Shown: positions 25,640 to 34,093 of the stretch, one piece after another
Numbering within the stretch: the stretch's first letter is position 1
How the letters are laid out: each line of letters begins with the position of its first letter
DNA from: CAMDBL01 sp964498125
GTDB taxonomy: Bacteria; Pseudomonadota; Alphaproteobacteria; Rhizobiales; Hyphomicrobiaceae
Direction of reading: 5' to 3'
Length of the DNA stretch: 64,000 nt
Assembly (NCBI GenBank): GCA_964498125.1
Contig: CAZCGE010000025.1
Coordinates: 32,520-96,519, forward strand
Notes under the pieces: generated by a model
What the model was told of the DNA's origin: nothing
Seen by the model: only the letters and a program-made list of their open reading frames with translations
Database searches by the model: none
Translations under genes and position numbers: made by a program

Positions 25640-25959
25640 CGCCGCGGCGCGGCGCTCGAGCGCTCGTCGCCGCCTGTGCGGGCGCATTGCTCAAGGGCCC
25701 GATCCATCTTTATCGATGGACGATCAGGCCGTGGTGCGGCTGGCAGTGCCGGCACCTGCCGAGCTGCTCGGACTACGCGCTCGAGGCGATCGACCGCAAC
25801 GGCGCTTGGCGTGGCGGCTGGCTGACCCTGTCGCGGTTGAGCCGCTGCCATCCGTGGGGTTCATCGGGATATGATCCGGTGCCCGATATCGCCGGCGAAC
25901 GTCACAGCCTGCGGCCCTGGCGCTACGGCCGTTGGTCGTGGCGCACCTCACGCATGTGA
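25636..25959 (+). CDS. yidD: Membrane protein insertion efficiency factor YidD
   Basis: The 107-residue protein has the YidD core: a short amphipathic N-terminus, YRWTIRPWCGWQCRHLPSCSDYALEAI and the LSRCHPWGSSGYDPVP block with its conserved Cys. YidD helps YidC insert membrane proteins. Its ATG overlaps the stop of the IscU-like gene by four bases, so translation is likely coupled. It lies apart from rpmH, rnpA and yidC, its usual partners elsewhere. Confidence 0.9.
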   Translation: MTPRRGARALVAACAGALLKGPIHLYRWTIRPWCGWQCRHLPSCSDYALEAIDRNGAWRGGWLTLSRLSRCHPWGSSGYDPVPDIAGERHSLRPWRYGRWSWRTSRM

Positions 25960-26057
25960 GCTGTTGGGCCTTGCTCGGAAACCGCTGCCGATGCGCACAG
26001 CTCATGGTATGGACCGGCCGCCGCAATGACATGCCGCGGTCGGGCGCGCCCACGCTG

Positions 26058-27074
26058 CTATCTGCGCGCGCCAGCGACTAATGCCGCGAGTTTTGCGACC
26101 GCGACGTGGCGCGGCAAGGGCGCCATGCCGCAGTTGGTGCTGGCTTGGATGCGGGCGGTGTCGGCGTGGCGCGCGGCCTCGGCAAGCACGGCGGCGACGG
26201 CATCGGCCTGCTCGATGGCTTGCGTCGCGACATCGATGACGCCGACCTGGATGATCTTGTCGGGCAGCAGGCGGATCAGGGAAAGAGGGACTTTCGAACC
26301 TTGCGCCTCCAGCGAGACCTGGCCAACCCGGCTCTTGTTGATGGCGGGGAAGATGGCCTCGTACTGGCGCCACTCGGTCCCCAGAGATGCCTTCCACTTG
26401 ACGTTCGCGTCGATGCCATAGCCGTAGCAGATGTGCACGGCGGTGGCGCAGCCCACTCCCTGCACGGCGCGATCGAGGGCGGCGATGCCCCAGTCGCGGA
26501 CGTCTTGCATAAAGACATTGAACGCCGGCTCGTCGATCTGGATGACATCGACGCCAAGGTCCGCCAGGGTGCGCGCCTCCTGGTTGAGGATGGCGGCGAA
26601 CGCCATCGCCATGTCGGCGCGGCGGCCATAATGCGCATCGGCCACCGTGTCGCAAATCGTCATCGGGCCCGGCAGCGTCCACTTCAGTTTCCGCCGCGTG
26701 CTGGCGCGCACGAAGCGCACCTCGTCGGCATGCACCGATTGCCGCAAAGACAAGGGGCCGGTGACTGTTGGTACGTCGACGACATACCGGTTGTCGCGGA
26801 TGCCCATTTTGGTTCGCTTCGTCCAGTCGATGCCGTCGATTTTCTCCATGAAGCCGTGCACGAAATGGATGCGAAACTGCTCACCGTCCGTGACGACGTC
26901 GATGCCGGCATCCTCCTGGTGCTTGAGCCAGAGGAGGGCGGCATCCTGCTTGGCTAGCGTGAGCGCGGGCCCCTCATGCCGCCAAGCCGCCCATAATTTT
27001 TCCGGCTCCGCCAGCCAATGCGGCTTGGGCAGGCTGCCGGCTATGGTCGTGGCAAATTGGGCAGTTGCGGTCAT
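26058..27074 (-). CDS. Core-only cobalamin-independent methionine synthase (MetE C-domain homologue)
   Basis: The 338-residue protein corresponds to the catalytic C-terminal half of MetE and lacks the N-terminal folate-binding half. The zinc ligands are in place: His and Cys in HICYGYG, Glu in SLEAQGS and Cys in STNCGMAPL. The folate-side IDEPAF motif is also present. Core MetE proteins of bacteria and archaea take methyl groups from donors other than triglutamyl-folate. No partner gene such as mesX is visible within 10 kb. Confidence 0.85.
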   Translation of the reverse strand: MTATAQFATTIAGSLPKPHWLAEPEKLWAAWRHEGPALTLAKQDAALLWLKHQEDAGIDVVTDGEQFRIHFVHGFMEKIDGIDWTKRTKMGIRDNRYVVDVPTVTGPLSLRQSVHADEVRFVRASTRRKLKWTLPGPMTICDTVADAHYGRRADMAMAFAAILNQEARTLADLGVDVIQIDEPAFNVFMQDVRDWGIAALDRAVQGVGCATAVHICYGYGIDANVKWKASLGTEWRQYEAIFPAINKSRVGQVSLEAQGSKVPLSLIRLLPDKIIQVGVIDVATQAIEQADAVAAVLAEAARHADTARIQASTNCGMAPLPRHVAVAKLAALVAGARR

Positions 27075-27270
27075 GGCAAGTCGCTCCACAGGCCTTGTTG
27101 TTGTCTAGCGGTGGCAGGTGCGGGCCAAATCCCGGAGCCAGCAATCATGCAGAGGACTGCAGCTCACGCAGCCTTGGCGCGCCAGTGCACCGGGACTTTC
27201 GTTCCGTGATGCCGTCCTCAGCCTAACTGGCATATCCGGCCACAGGACGGAAGACGCTCTGGTCGGCACC

Positions 27271-27352
27271 GATGCTGAAACGCCAAGGCCCGAACTGTCG
27301 CGGCCGATGTGAAATACCAGCAAAATCAACCGCCGGACTGCGTTTCAACATC
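27271..27352. repeat. 82-bp palindrome-ended element, copy 2
   Basis: The ends gatgctgaaacgc (27271-27283) and gcgtttcaacatc (27340-27352) pair at 12 of 13 positions. They differ from those of copy 1 (13367-13448) by one base each. The two copies have exactly the same length, and their flanks also share ggc.ccgatg at the left border. Confidence 0.75.
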
Positions 27353-27512
27353 AACAGAGAACAGAGCCACGAAAGGTGCTGCAACGCCAAAGGCGAGCGC
27401 CTGGGCGAGCAATGCAACTTTTGCGTGTGGTTGGCGTGTATACGACTGTGGCCCGCAAGCCGATGAGCTGCATCGTTTGCGCGACGGGCAGATACAACAT
27501 TGTGCTAAGGCC

Positions 27513-27541
27513 TTGACACCGATGGGTTGATCCGATGATAC
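27513..27541 (+). promoter_or_regulatory. Possible dksA promoter
   Basis: A perfect -35 box TTGACA (27513-27518) is followed after 17 bases by TGATAC, a poor -10 box. It lies about 70 bases before the dksA start. Confidence 0.35.
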
Positions 27542-27610
27542 GTGCGCCAAAAGCGGGTGCGGATTCGCACTCATGGGCGGAACTGCAATAAGCGGCGATA
27601 TGGCCTCACC

Positions 27611-28216
27611 ATGAGCAAAGATCGAAAAACCAAGGTCAAGATCAAAGCGACGGCCAAGAGCAACGCTAGAATTGCTGCGATTGCTCAGAAGAAATCCAAG
27701 ACCAAGGCATTGCGGGCGAAGGTCGAGAAGAAAAAGGCCAAGCCCAAGACGAAGCCGAAGGTCGCGAGCAAGTCCAAAGTCGGGCCCACGGAGGGGAAAA
27801 TACAACTCATTTCACTCGAGGGCTACAATCCCAACGATAAAGAGCCCTTCATGGGGGCGCGGCAACGCGCTTATTTCCGCGCCAAACTGCAGGCCTGGAA
27901 AGGCGAGATCCTACGCCAGACCCAGGAAACGCTCGATGGTCTGCACCAGGATTCGGCGCAGCATGCCGACTTGGCGGACCGTGCGACTTCGGAGACCGAT
28001 CGGGCTTTGGAATTGCGCGCGCGTGATCGCCAGCGCAAGCTGGTAGCCAAGATCGACTCCGCGCTGGCCCGGATTGAAGATGGTACCTACGGATATTGCG
28101 AGGAGACAGGCGAACCCATTGGACTGCGCCGGTTGGATGCGCGTCCCATCGCCACCATGTCGGTGGAGGCGCAGGAGCGGCACGAACGGCGCGAGCGCAT
28201 CTACCGCGAGGATTAG
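27611..28216 (+). CDS. dksA: DksA/TraR-family RNA polymerase-binding protein
   Basis: DksA enters the RNA polymerase secondary channel and, with ppGpp, reprogrammes transcription. Residues 75-200 match DksA: a coiled-coil part with RAYFRAKLQAWK and ALARIEDGTYGYCEETGEPI, then RRLDARPIATMSVEAQERHE. Only one of the four zinc-finger Cys is kept (YGYCEETG), as in other alphaproteobacterial DksA. The first 60 residues are an extremely Lys-rich extension, unusual in length. The ATG at 27611 is the first within the basic part. Confidence 0.88.
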   Translation: MSKDRKTKVKIKATAKSNARIAAIAQKKSKTKALRAKVEKKKAKPKTKPKVASKSKVGPTEGKIQLISLEGYNPNDKEPFMGARQRAYFRAKLQAWKGEILRQTQETLDGLHQDSAQHADLADRATSETDRALELRARDRQRKLVAKIDSALARIEDGTYGYCEETGEPIGLRRLDARPIATMSVEAQERHERRERIYRED

Positions 28217-28345
28217 CCGATGCGAGCAGCGAAGTGTCCTGCCGGAGGCGGGCAAGTCATTCGGCCGTGCCGGCGCTGCCGCGAATCGGAACAGTCATTA
28301 AGCGCGATTTAATCTTCCCTCGATAGTCTGCTGGCTGTTGCAGTC

Positions 28346-28675
28346 ATGTTGAGGTCGCGCACCGTGCAGAGCCATGCCACACAAGCCATGCGTCGCAAGA
28401 TGATGTGGTTGACTATCAGCCTGCCGATCCTGGCAGTGGGCCCGATCCTGGGGCTGTCAATCGTCGGCAAGGCCGTCGACGAACTTGGCGACGACAGGCC
28501 GGGCATGGCGGTTGCCACCAGCTCGATCCAACGCGTCGCAACTCCTGTCGGCGGCGCGCTTCGGCCTGTGGGTGCGACGGTCGCGGCTGGTCAGGTCCGT
28601 GTCGACCGAGTGCCATTGAACATATCGCAACTCGCCCCCGCCGCGTTTGGCGACTGGGATGGCGGCCAGCGCTAG
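28346..28675 (+). CDS. Possible small single-span membrane protein
   Basis: The frame encodes 109 residues with one strong hydrophobic segment (WLTISLPILAVGPILGLSIVG, split by Pro), followed by a polar tail without recognisable motifs. The ATG at 28388 is an alternative start. No family is recognised, and antisense frames of similar size exist here. It is therefore a tentative call. Confidence 0.35.
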   Translation: MLRSRTVQSHATQAMRRKMMWLTISLPILAVGPILGLSIVGKAVDELGDDRPGMAVATSSIQRVATPVGGALRPVGATVAAGQVRVDRVPLNISQLAPAAFGDWDGGQR

Positions 28676-28725
28676 ACTGCACCCGCGCGCCATGCCAGGG
28701 GCGCCTGGGCATTGGCGCCTGAACG

Positions 28726-29664
28726 TCAATCTTTATTGTCCGCCTGGGTTCGCCGCCGCTCTTCCATGTATTGCGCGAAGGCGGTCTTCAGCACGTCGAG
28801 ATCGCGCAGGTGCACGTCGGTCTGCGCGTGTGGCAGGTCGAGCCCATGGGCCCTGGCGGCGCGCACCAGCGTCATGCGCAAGTCGCTCTCACCGGCGGCC
28901 TGTATCGTGACGGGCGCCACCGCGACGCGGACAAGGAACTCGAAGGCCGCCGCATCGATCCCCGCGAGGCGCACGATGGGCGGCGGGACGGCCAGGGCCG
29001 CGGGCATGCGCGTGGCCGCTTCCGAAAGCATCATCAGGATCTGATCGGGATTGGTTCGTAACGCCAATCGCAGAGTGACTTCGATCCATCGATGTGCGTC
29101 CGTAGCCGGGCGCTCGAGCCAGGCGCCGCCGGCAATCTGGCCATTGGCAACGAGCACCGTCTTGCCGTCCGCTGCCTCGCACGTTGCATGGGTGATCCCC
29201 AGTCGGCACAACCGCAACGTCCGTCCGTCGAGCTGCAGGATGTCGCCGGGCGCGATGGGGACGCAGAGTGCAAGAGTAGCACCCGAAATCGCGTTGCCCA
29301 GTGCAGCGTGGGCAAGCACAGCGATTGCCAACAGCACGACGGCCAAGCTCATGCTGGCGGCGCTGTTGCCAGCCAGCAACAGGCATATCGCCGCTATGAT
29401 CGCCACCGTGACCCATAAAATTGTGCCGGTGACTGCGCGAGCGAGTGCGGCGTCGACAGCAGGTGCCGCAGCAAATCGCGTGCGCGCCGCGCGCCGGACC
29501 CGCCATCCGACGCCGGCAAGAATGATCGTCGCTGCAAACATCAGCGCGAGTCGCGTTCCGCCTGCCATTGTCACTTGCGACAGACCCCATGGGCCGCTCG
29601 ACAGCGCCGCCAACACGGCATCCGTCGATGTGGCCAGCGTTGTGGATAGACTGTGGTGCGCCAC
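28726..29664 (-). CDS. MscS-like mechanosensitive channel protein
   Basis: The 312-residue protein has three or four membrane helices. The pore-lining segment LAHAALGNAISGATLALCVPI is followed by APGDILQLDG, which begins the MscS beta domain. The C-terminal alpha/beta vestibule domain is shortened and diverged. It is likely a small channel opened by membrane tension. The start is GTG, three bases after the stop of the FliO-like gene, so the pair is tightly coupled. Confidence 0.75.
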   Translation of the reverse strand: MAHHSLSTTLATSTDAVLAALSSGPWGLSQVTMAGGTRLALMFAATIILAGVGWRVRRAARTRFAAAPAVDAALARAVTGTILWVTVAIIAAICLLLAGNSAASMSLAVVLLAIAVLAHAALGNAISGATLALCVPIAPGDILQLDGRTLRLCRLGITHATCEAADGKTVLVANGQIAGGAWLERPATDAHRWIEVTLRLALRTNPDQILMMLSEAATRMPAALAVPPPIVRLAGIDAAAFEFLVRVAVAPVTIQAAGESDLRMTLVRAARAHGLDLPHAQTDVHLRDLDVLKTAFAQYMEERRRTQADNKD

Positions 29665-29667
29665 GGC

Positions 29668-30024
29668 CTACGGCTCGCCGGCTTTCTGCCCAAAAACACG
29701 CTTGGGCGCAGCCGGCGGTGTCTTCGCCGTATCCTCGCCGTTGAGATAACTCTGGCGGACTTCGATGCCGGTTTCGATGACCAGATCGACAGGGCCGCCG
29801 GTCAGGATCAAGTGCTCGACGTTGTCACGGCGAATGAGCACCATCCGCCGCCGGCCATCGACGTTGGCGTGGTCCACCACTTCGAGCCGCCGCTCCGCAC
29901 GCGGGCCAAAAAGCGCCGCAGCCGGCGATTTACCGGTGATCATGCCATGCACGAACAGCGCAGCGACGCCAGCAAGTGCCAGGAGACAAACCACAACAAA
30001 GAAACTGAAGAGCGTGCTCCACAT
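29668..30024 (-). CDS. FliO-like membrane protein
   Basis: The 118-residue protein has one N-terminal membrane helix (FSFFVVVCLLALAGVAALF). A short domain, LEVVDHANVDGRRRMVLIRR followed by DNVEHLILTGGPVDLVIET, matches the cytoplasmic part of FliO-type proteins. FliO assists assembly of the flagellar export gate. No other flagellar gene is nearby, so a different role is possible. A strong GAGGAGATC site precedes ATG 30024. It is divergent from cckA. Confidence 0.7.
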   Translation of the reverse strand: MWSTLFSFFVVVCLLALAGVAALFVHGMITGKSPAAALFGPRAERRLEVVDHANVDGRRRMVLIRRDNVEHLILTGGPVDLVIETGIEVRQSYLNGEDTAKTPPAAPKRVFGQKAGEP

Positions 30025-30270
30025 GGTCGATCTCCTCGGTGACGACTGCAAGGGTAGACCTGGCTTGCCCCGCAGCAATCAGGCGCCAATGCACGACGGA
30101 CAGAATGCTCGTGCGCACCGGCGTTGGCCTAGCACACATTTCATCTGATTTTAACCCTGATCCACGAAGTGTTGGGGTGGATACCGCACGGCGTTGGGGA
30201 AGAGTTTGTTGCTGCTTCTCCATTACACGTCGCGCTTAGTCGTTCGTTTCAGCAGTGGGCTCGTGAGCGT

Positions 30271-32892
30271 ATGGTCAGTGACCTCGTCGTGTCGTTCTTG
30301 AAGACATCCCTTCCCGAGAATCGTGTTAGTGCGATTCACATGTGGGAGACTGGGCTTAGGCACCTGGGGATCGCCGGCCGCGACCCAGGTTCCGTCACGA
30401 GCAATGGATTCCTCGCCGTCGTCGCTATCGTCATCGCGGGCAGCGGCGCGGTATTTGGCGTGCTCGCCAGCACGTCCCGCCAGCCGGTTCTGCTGACGCT
30501 GATGGCGCTGCTGGCGATGCTCGGCGTCTTTTTCCTTTTCGCCATCGCCGCTGGTCATCTGCGGCTGACCGAGCGGTTGGTCGACTCCGACCTGCCCGAT
30601 GTTGTTTCGGCCCATCTGCGCGATGGCGTGCTGGTGACCGGCAGGGACGCCGAGATGCTGTACTGCAATCCGGCATGGGAAGCCGTTGTCGGCCGCGGCG
30701 GCTCGGGCACGCTGCGCAGCTTCGACCAGATCGTGGTTGGCCAGACGCTGGCCTCCGAGGCGGTGTTTCGCCTGACGCAAGCCACTGGAGAGCGTCGCAC
30801 CCACACCGAGGAATTCGAGTTGCCGCCCGCCGTCGGCCAGACCAGCCGCTGGTACAGGCTCTCGGTTGCGCCGCTGCCCTCGCTCGGCAGCAGCAACGAC
30901 AGCGGGCATCTGGCGCTGTGGACCATCAGCGACATCAGCGCCGAGCGCGCGCGTCAATCGGGCCACATCGCCAGCCTGGAGAGCACGATCAAGGACTATG
31001 ACGGCTTGCCCGTCGGCTTTCTCGCGGTTGCTGCCGACGGTTGCGTGCGCCAGGTCAATGCCACGCTGGCGAGTTGGTTGGGCCTGCCCGGCGACGCCGG
31101 CCGGGCGCTCAAACTCGGCGATCTCATGTCGGAGGACGCCGTGCACCTGCTGAAGGTGCTGGCGCGGCAAGGAGCGGGTGAGGGCGCCAAAGCCGACATG
31201 GAATTCGTGCGCGACGACGGCAAGCGGTTGCCGGTCACGGTGGTTGCCCGGTCTGGGGGGGCAAGTGCCGACGATGGGTTCGCCGTGGCCGTACTGGCCC
31301 GCGACGCGGAGCGGGCCGCCCCCCCGCAAGGCCGCGCCGCCGAGCCACGGTTCGCGCGCCTGTTCCAATCGGCGCCCTTCGGTATTGCAACGATCACCGC
31401 CGAAGGCCGCATTATCAGCGCCAACGCCGCCTTCGGGCGCATGCTGCTGGAGCCGGCCAGCGTCGAGGGCCGGCACGTGACGGAACTGGTTTGCCGCTCG
31501 CTCCAGGGCGAGCTGCGGGCCAGCGCCGAGCGCACCATCACCCAGGCGCTCGCCGGCCAGGCCGCGGTGCAGCCGATCGAGGTGCCGGTCGGACCGCAGG
31601 CCGACTTCACGCGCCGCTTCTACATGAGTGCCTTGACGCAGGCGCCAGGCTCGCGCGAAGCCGCAGTCTTGTTCCTGATCGATGTCACGGAGCAGAAGGC
31701 GCTGGAACTCAAGTTCGCGCAGAGCCAGAAGATGGAGGCGGTCGGCAAGCTCGCCGGCGGCATCGCCCATGATTTCAACAACGTCCTGACGGCGATCATC
31801 GGCTTTTCCGATCTGCTGCTGCAGACCCACCGGCCGACCGACGCGGCCTACAAGGACATCATCAACATCAGGTCCAGCGCCAACCGCGCCGCTGGGATGG
31901 TGCGTCAGCTGCTGGCCTTCTCGCGTCGCCAGACGATGCAGGCCGAGGTGCTGCAGCTGGGCGAGGTGATCACCGATTTGTCGCCTCTGCTCAATCGCGC
32001 TATCGGCGAGAAGATCGAGATCAAGATTTTGCCGGGCCGCGATTTGTGGTTTGTCAAAGCCGACAAGACGCAGTTCGAGCAGGTCATGATCAACCTGGCC
32101 GTCAATGCCGGCGATGCCATGGCGGGCGGCGGCAAGCTGTCGATCCGCACACGCAATGTCAACGAACGCGAGAGCACCAAGGTGGCCGGCGCAGTGACGC
32201 CTGGCGAGTACGTCCTGGTCGAAGTCGAGGATACCGGCGTCGGCATGAGCACGGAGATCATGAGCAAGATCTTCGAGCCATTCTTCACCACCAAGGGCGT
32301 GGGCAAAGGCACCGGTCTCGGGTTGGCGACGGTGTACGGCATCATCAAGCAGATGGGCGGCTTCATCTATCCCGACAGCACGCCGGGCGCCGGCACCATC
32401 TTCCGCGTCTACCTGCCGCGCCACCAGCGCGATGCCGAGATGGAGTACGCGGCGCAGAAGGAGAAGAAGAAAGAAAGGCTGGTCGATCTGACAGGCACGG
32501 GTTGTGTCCTGTTGGTCGAGGACGAGGACATCGTGCGCAACTTCGCGGTGCGCGCGCTGAAGCGCCAGGGCTATGAGGTTCTGGAAGCCTCGACAGGCAT
32601 CGAAGCACTCGAATTGATGAAGCAGCATGCTAGCCGCGTCGACATCGTCGTTTCCGACGTCGTCATGCCGGAAATGGATGGCCCGACGCTGCTCAAGGAG
32701 CTGCGCAAGACCAACAAGGACCTGAAGATCATCTTCGTCTCGGGCTACCCCGATGATGCCTTCAAGAAGAGCCTGGACGAAAACGAGCAATTCGCCTTCC
32801 TGCCCAAACCGTTCTCGCTGCCGCAGCTGGCGCAAAAAGTGAAAGAGGAGCTGGCGCAGAAAGTGAAAGAGGAGCCGGTGCCAAAAGAGTGA
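30271..32892 (+). CDS. cckA: CckA-type hybrid histidine kinase/phosphatase
   Basis: The 873-residue protein has two N-terminal membrane helices (about 45-95) and three PAS-like regions. The dimerisation helix carries the phospho-His at about residue 500 (AGGIAHDFNNVLTAIIGFSD), then come an ATPase domain (NLAVNAGDAM, DTGVGM, GTGLGLATVYG) and a receiver domain with Asp near 796 (VVSDVVMPEMDG). This is the CckA layout; CckA feeds phosphate through ChpT to CtrA and controls the cell cycle. The last residues contain an eight-residue tandem repeat. The ATG at 30271 is favoured over upstream GTGs. Confidence 0.93.
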   Translation: MVSDLVVSFLKTSLPENRVSAIHMWETGLRHLGIAGRDPGSVTSNGFLAVVAIVIAGSGAVFGVLASTSRQPVLLTLMALLAMLGVFFLFAIAAGHLRLTERLVDSDLPDVVSAHLRDGVLVTGRDAEMLYCNPAWEAVVGRGGSGTLRSFDQIVVGQTLASEAVFRLTQATGERRTHTEEFELPPAVGQTSRWYRLSVAPLPSLGSSNDSGHLALWTISDISAERARQSGHIASLESTIKDYDGLPVGFLAVAADGCVRQVNATLASWLGLPGDAGRALKLGDLMSEDAVHLLKVLARQGAGEGAKADMEFVRDDGKRLPVTVVARSGGASADDGFAVAVLARDAERAAPPQGRAAEPRFARLFQSAPFGIATITAEGRIISANAAFGRMLLEPASVEGRHVTELVCRSLQGELRASAERTITQALAGQAAVQPIEVPVGPQADFTRRFYMSALTQAPGSREAAVLFLIDVTEQKALELKFAQSQKMEAVGKLAGGIAHDFNNVLTAIIGFSDLLLQTHRPTDAAYKDIINIRSSANRAAGMVRQLLAFSRRQTMQAEVLQLGEVITDLSPLLNRAIGEKIEIKILPGRDLWFVKADKTQFEQVMINLAVNAGDAMAGGGKLSIRTRNVNERESTKVAGAVTPGEYVLVEVEDTGVGMSTEIMSKIFEPFFTTKGVGKGTGLGLATVYGIIKQMGGFIYPDSTPGAGTIFRVYLPRHQRDAEMEYAAQKEKKKERLVDLTGTGCVLLVEDEDIVRNFAVRALKRQGYEVLEASTGIEALELMKQHASRVDIVVSDVVMPEMDGPTLLKELRKTNKDLKIIFVSGYPDDAFKKSLDENEQFAFLPKPFSLPQLAQKVKEELAQKVKEEPVPKE
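32827..32874 (+). repeat. 24-bp tandem duplication in the cckA 3' end
   Basis: Two copies, 32827-32850 and 32851-32874, differ at one base. They encode LAQKVKEE twice in frame, extending the helix after the receiver domain. Confidence 0.9.
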
Positions 32893-32923
32893 AAGTAGAT
32901 CTCGCGCCATAGGCCGACCCGGA

Positions 32924-34087
32924 CTATCGCCCGGCAGCGATCTCCCCCGCCAGAAACTCCGTGACGCGCGCCGCCGTGACATCGCGCGACACGAACGCCT
33001 GCCCGACATCGCGCAGCAGGATGAAGGCGAGACGGCCGGCGCGCACTTTCTTGTCCTGGCCCATCAGGCGAACCAGCTCGCCCGCCTCCGCCCGCACCTG
33101 ACCGGGGATTTCGGTGAGCCGTGTCGGCAGGCCAACGGCTGCGAGATGCTGTGCCGCCCGCGCCGCGGTGCCCGCGGGGCACAGTGCGAGCTGTTCGGAA
33201 AGGCGGGCAGCCAGACAGATGCCGATGGCGACGCCTTCCCCGTGCAGCAGCCGGTCGGAGTATCCGGTCCAGGACTCGAGCGCATGACCGAAGGTGTGGC
33301 CGAGGTTGAGCAGCGCGCGGTCCCCCGTTTCGGTCTCGTCGCGCTCGACGATGCGCGCCTTGCCGGTGACGGCGGTTTCGATGGCGCCGGCCAGAGCCAG
33401 CGGCTCACGGGCAAAGACGCCACGCCAGTTGGCCTCCAGCCAGGCAAAAAAGCCTGCATCGCCGAGCAATCCGAACTTGGCGATCTCGGCATAGCCGGCG
33501 CGGAATTCACGGGCGGGAAGCGTCGCCAGCACGTCGGTATCGGCCAGCACGAGGGAGGGCTGGTGAAAGGCGCCGATCAGGTTCTTGCCCTGCGGCGTAT
33601 TGATGCCGGTTTTTCCGCCTACAGAAGAATCGACCTGGGCCAGCAGGCTGGTCGGCACCTGCACCAAGCGGATGCCGCGCCGCAGGATGCTGGCGGCAAA
33701 CCCTGAGAGATCGCCGATCACGCCGCCGCCCAGCGCCACCACCAGGTCACCACGCTCCAGCCCCATCTGCAGCAGCCGCTCGCTGAGGCCGGCGAGTTCG
33801 GTGAAACACTTGGTCGCTTCGCCCGGTTGCAGCACGACAGTGCCTGCATGCCGGCCGGTTGCCGCCAGCGAGGCCTCCAGCGCCGGCAGATGATGCATGG
33901 CCACATGTGCATCGGTGACGATGCCGCACTTGGCCTCGGCAAAGCGCGCGGCCAGCAGGCCACCAGCCACCGCGATCAATCCCGGTCCGATCAGTACGTC
34001 GTAGGCGCGCTCCCCCAGGGCTACGCCGACGCGCCGTGGTGGCGGCGCGGCGAGGGACAATGCGGGTTCGGAAATGGGGCTGGTCAT
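32924..34087 (-). CDS. aroB: 3-dehydroquinate synthase
   Basis: AroB closes the ring of DAHP in the shikimate pathway using NAD and a divalent metal. The 387-residue protein has ALGGGVIGDLSGFAAS, VPTSLLAQVDSSVGGKTGIN, metal ligands in RAGYAEIAKFG and LNLGHTFGHALE, and HGEGVAIG. The start lies 7 bases downstream of the aroK stop, so the pair is an operon. Confidence 0.97.
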   Translation of the reverse strand: MTSPISEPALSLAAPPPRRVGVALGERAYDVLIGPGLIAVAGGLLAARFAEAKCGIVTDAHVAMHHLPALEASLAATGRHAGTVVLQPGEATKCFTELAGLSERLLQMGLERGDLVVALGGGVIGDLSGFAASILRRGIRLVQVPTSLLAQVDSSVGGKTGINTPQGKNLIGAFHQPSLVLADTDVLATLPAREFRAGYAEIAKFGLLGDAGFFAWLEANWRGVFAREPLALAGAIETAVTGKARIVERDETETGDRALLNLGHTFGHALESWTGYSDRLLHGEGVAIGICLAARLSEQLALCPAGTAARAAQHLAAVGLPTRLTEIPGQVRAEAGELVRLMGQDKKVRAGRLAFILLRDVGQAFVSRDVTAARVTEFLAGEIAAGR

Positions 34088-34093
34088 CGCATT

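Larger units (their letters stand above)
27075..27610. other. Gap between the MetE-like gene and dksA
   Basis: No credible gene is seen in these 536 bases. They contain copy 2 of the 82-bp element (27271-27352) and a TTGACA box at 27513. The genes on the two sides are divergent, so both promoters should be here. I saw no recognisable S-adenosylmethionine or cobalamin riboswitch upstream of the MetE-like gene. Confidence 0.5.

Noticed and set aside
27075..27270. S-adenosylmethionine or cobalamin riboswitch upstream of the MetE-like gene
   Set aside because: I could not find the conserved core of either class by eye; a covariance search would be needed to exclude a diverged form.
28416..28712. 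A 98-codon minus-strand frame opposite the tentative small membrane protein
   Set aside because: It is Arg/Pro-rich with no motif and no ribosome site, and the plus frame has a clearer membrane segment.
29668..30024. Part of a flagellar gene cluster
   Set aside because: No fliP, fliQ, fliR or other flagellar gene lies within the window; only the FliO-like domain is seen.
30223..33009. A 928-codon open frame on the minus strand opposite cckA
   Set aside because: High G+C leaves the antisense of a real gene open. The plus strand has a complete CckA architecture and the antisense translation has no recognisable domain.
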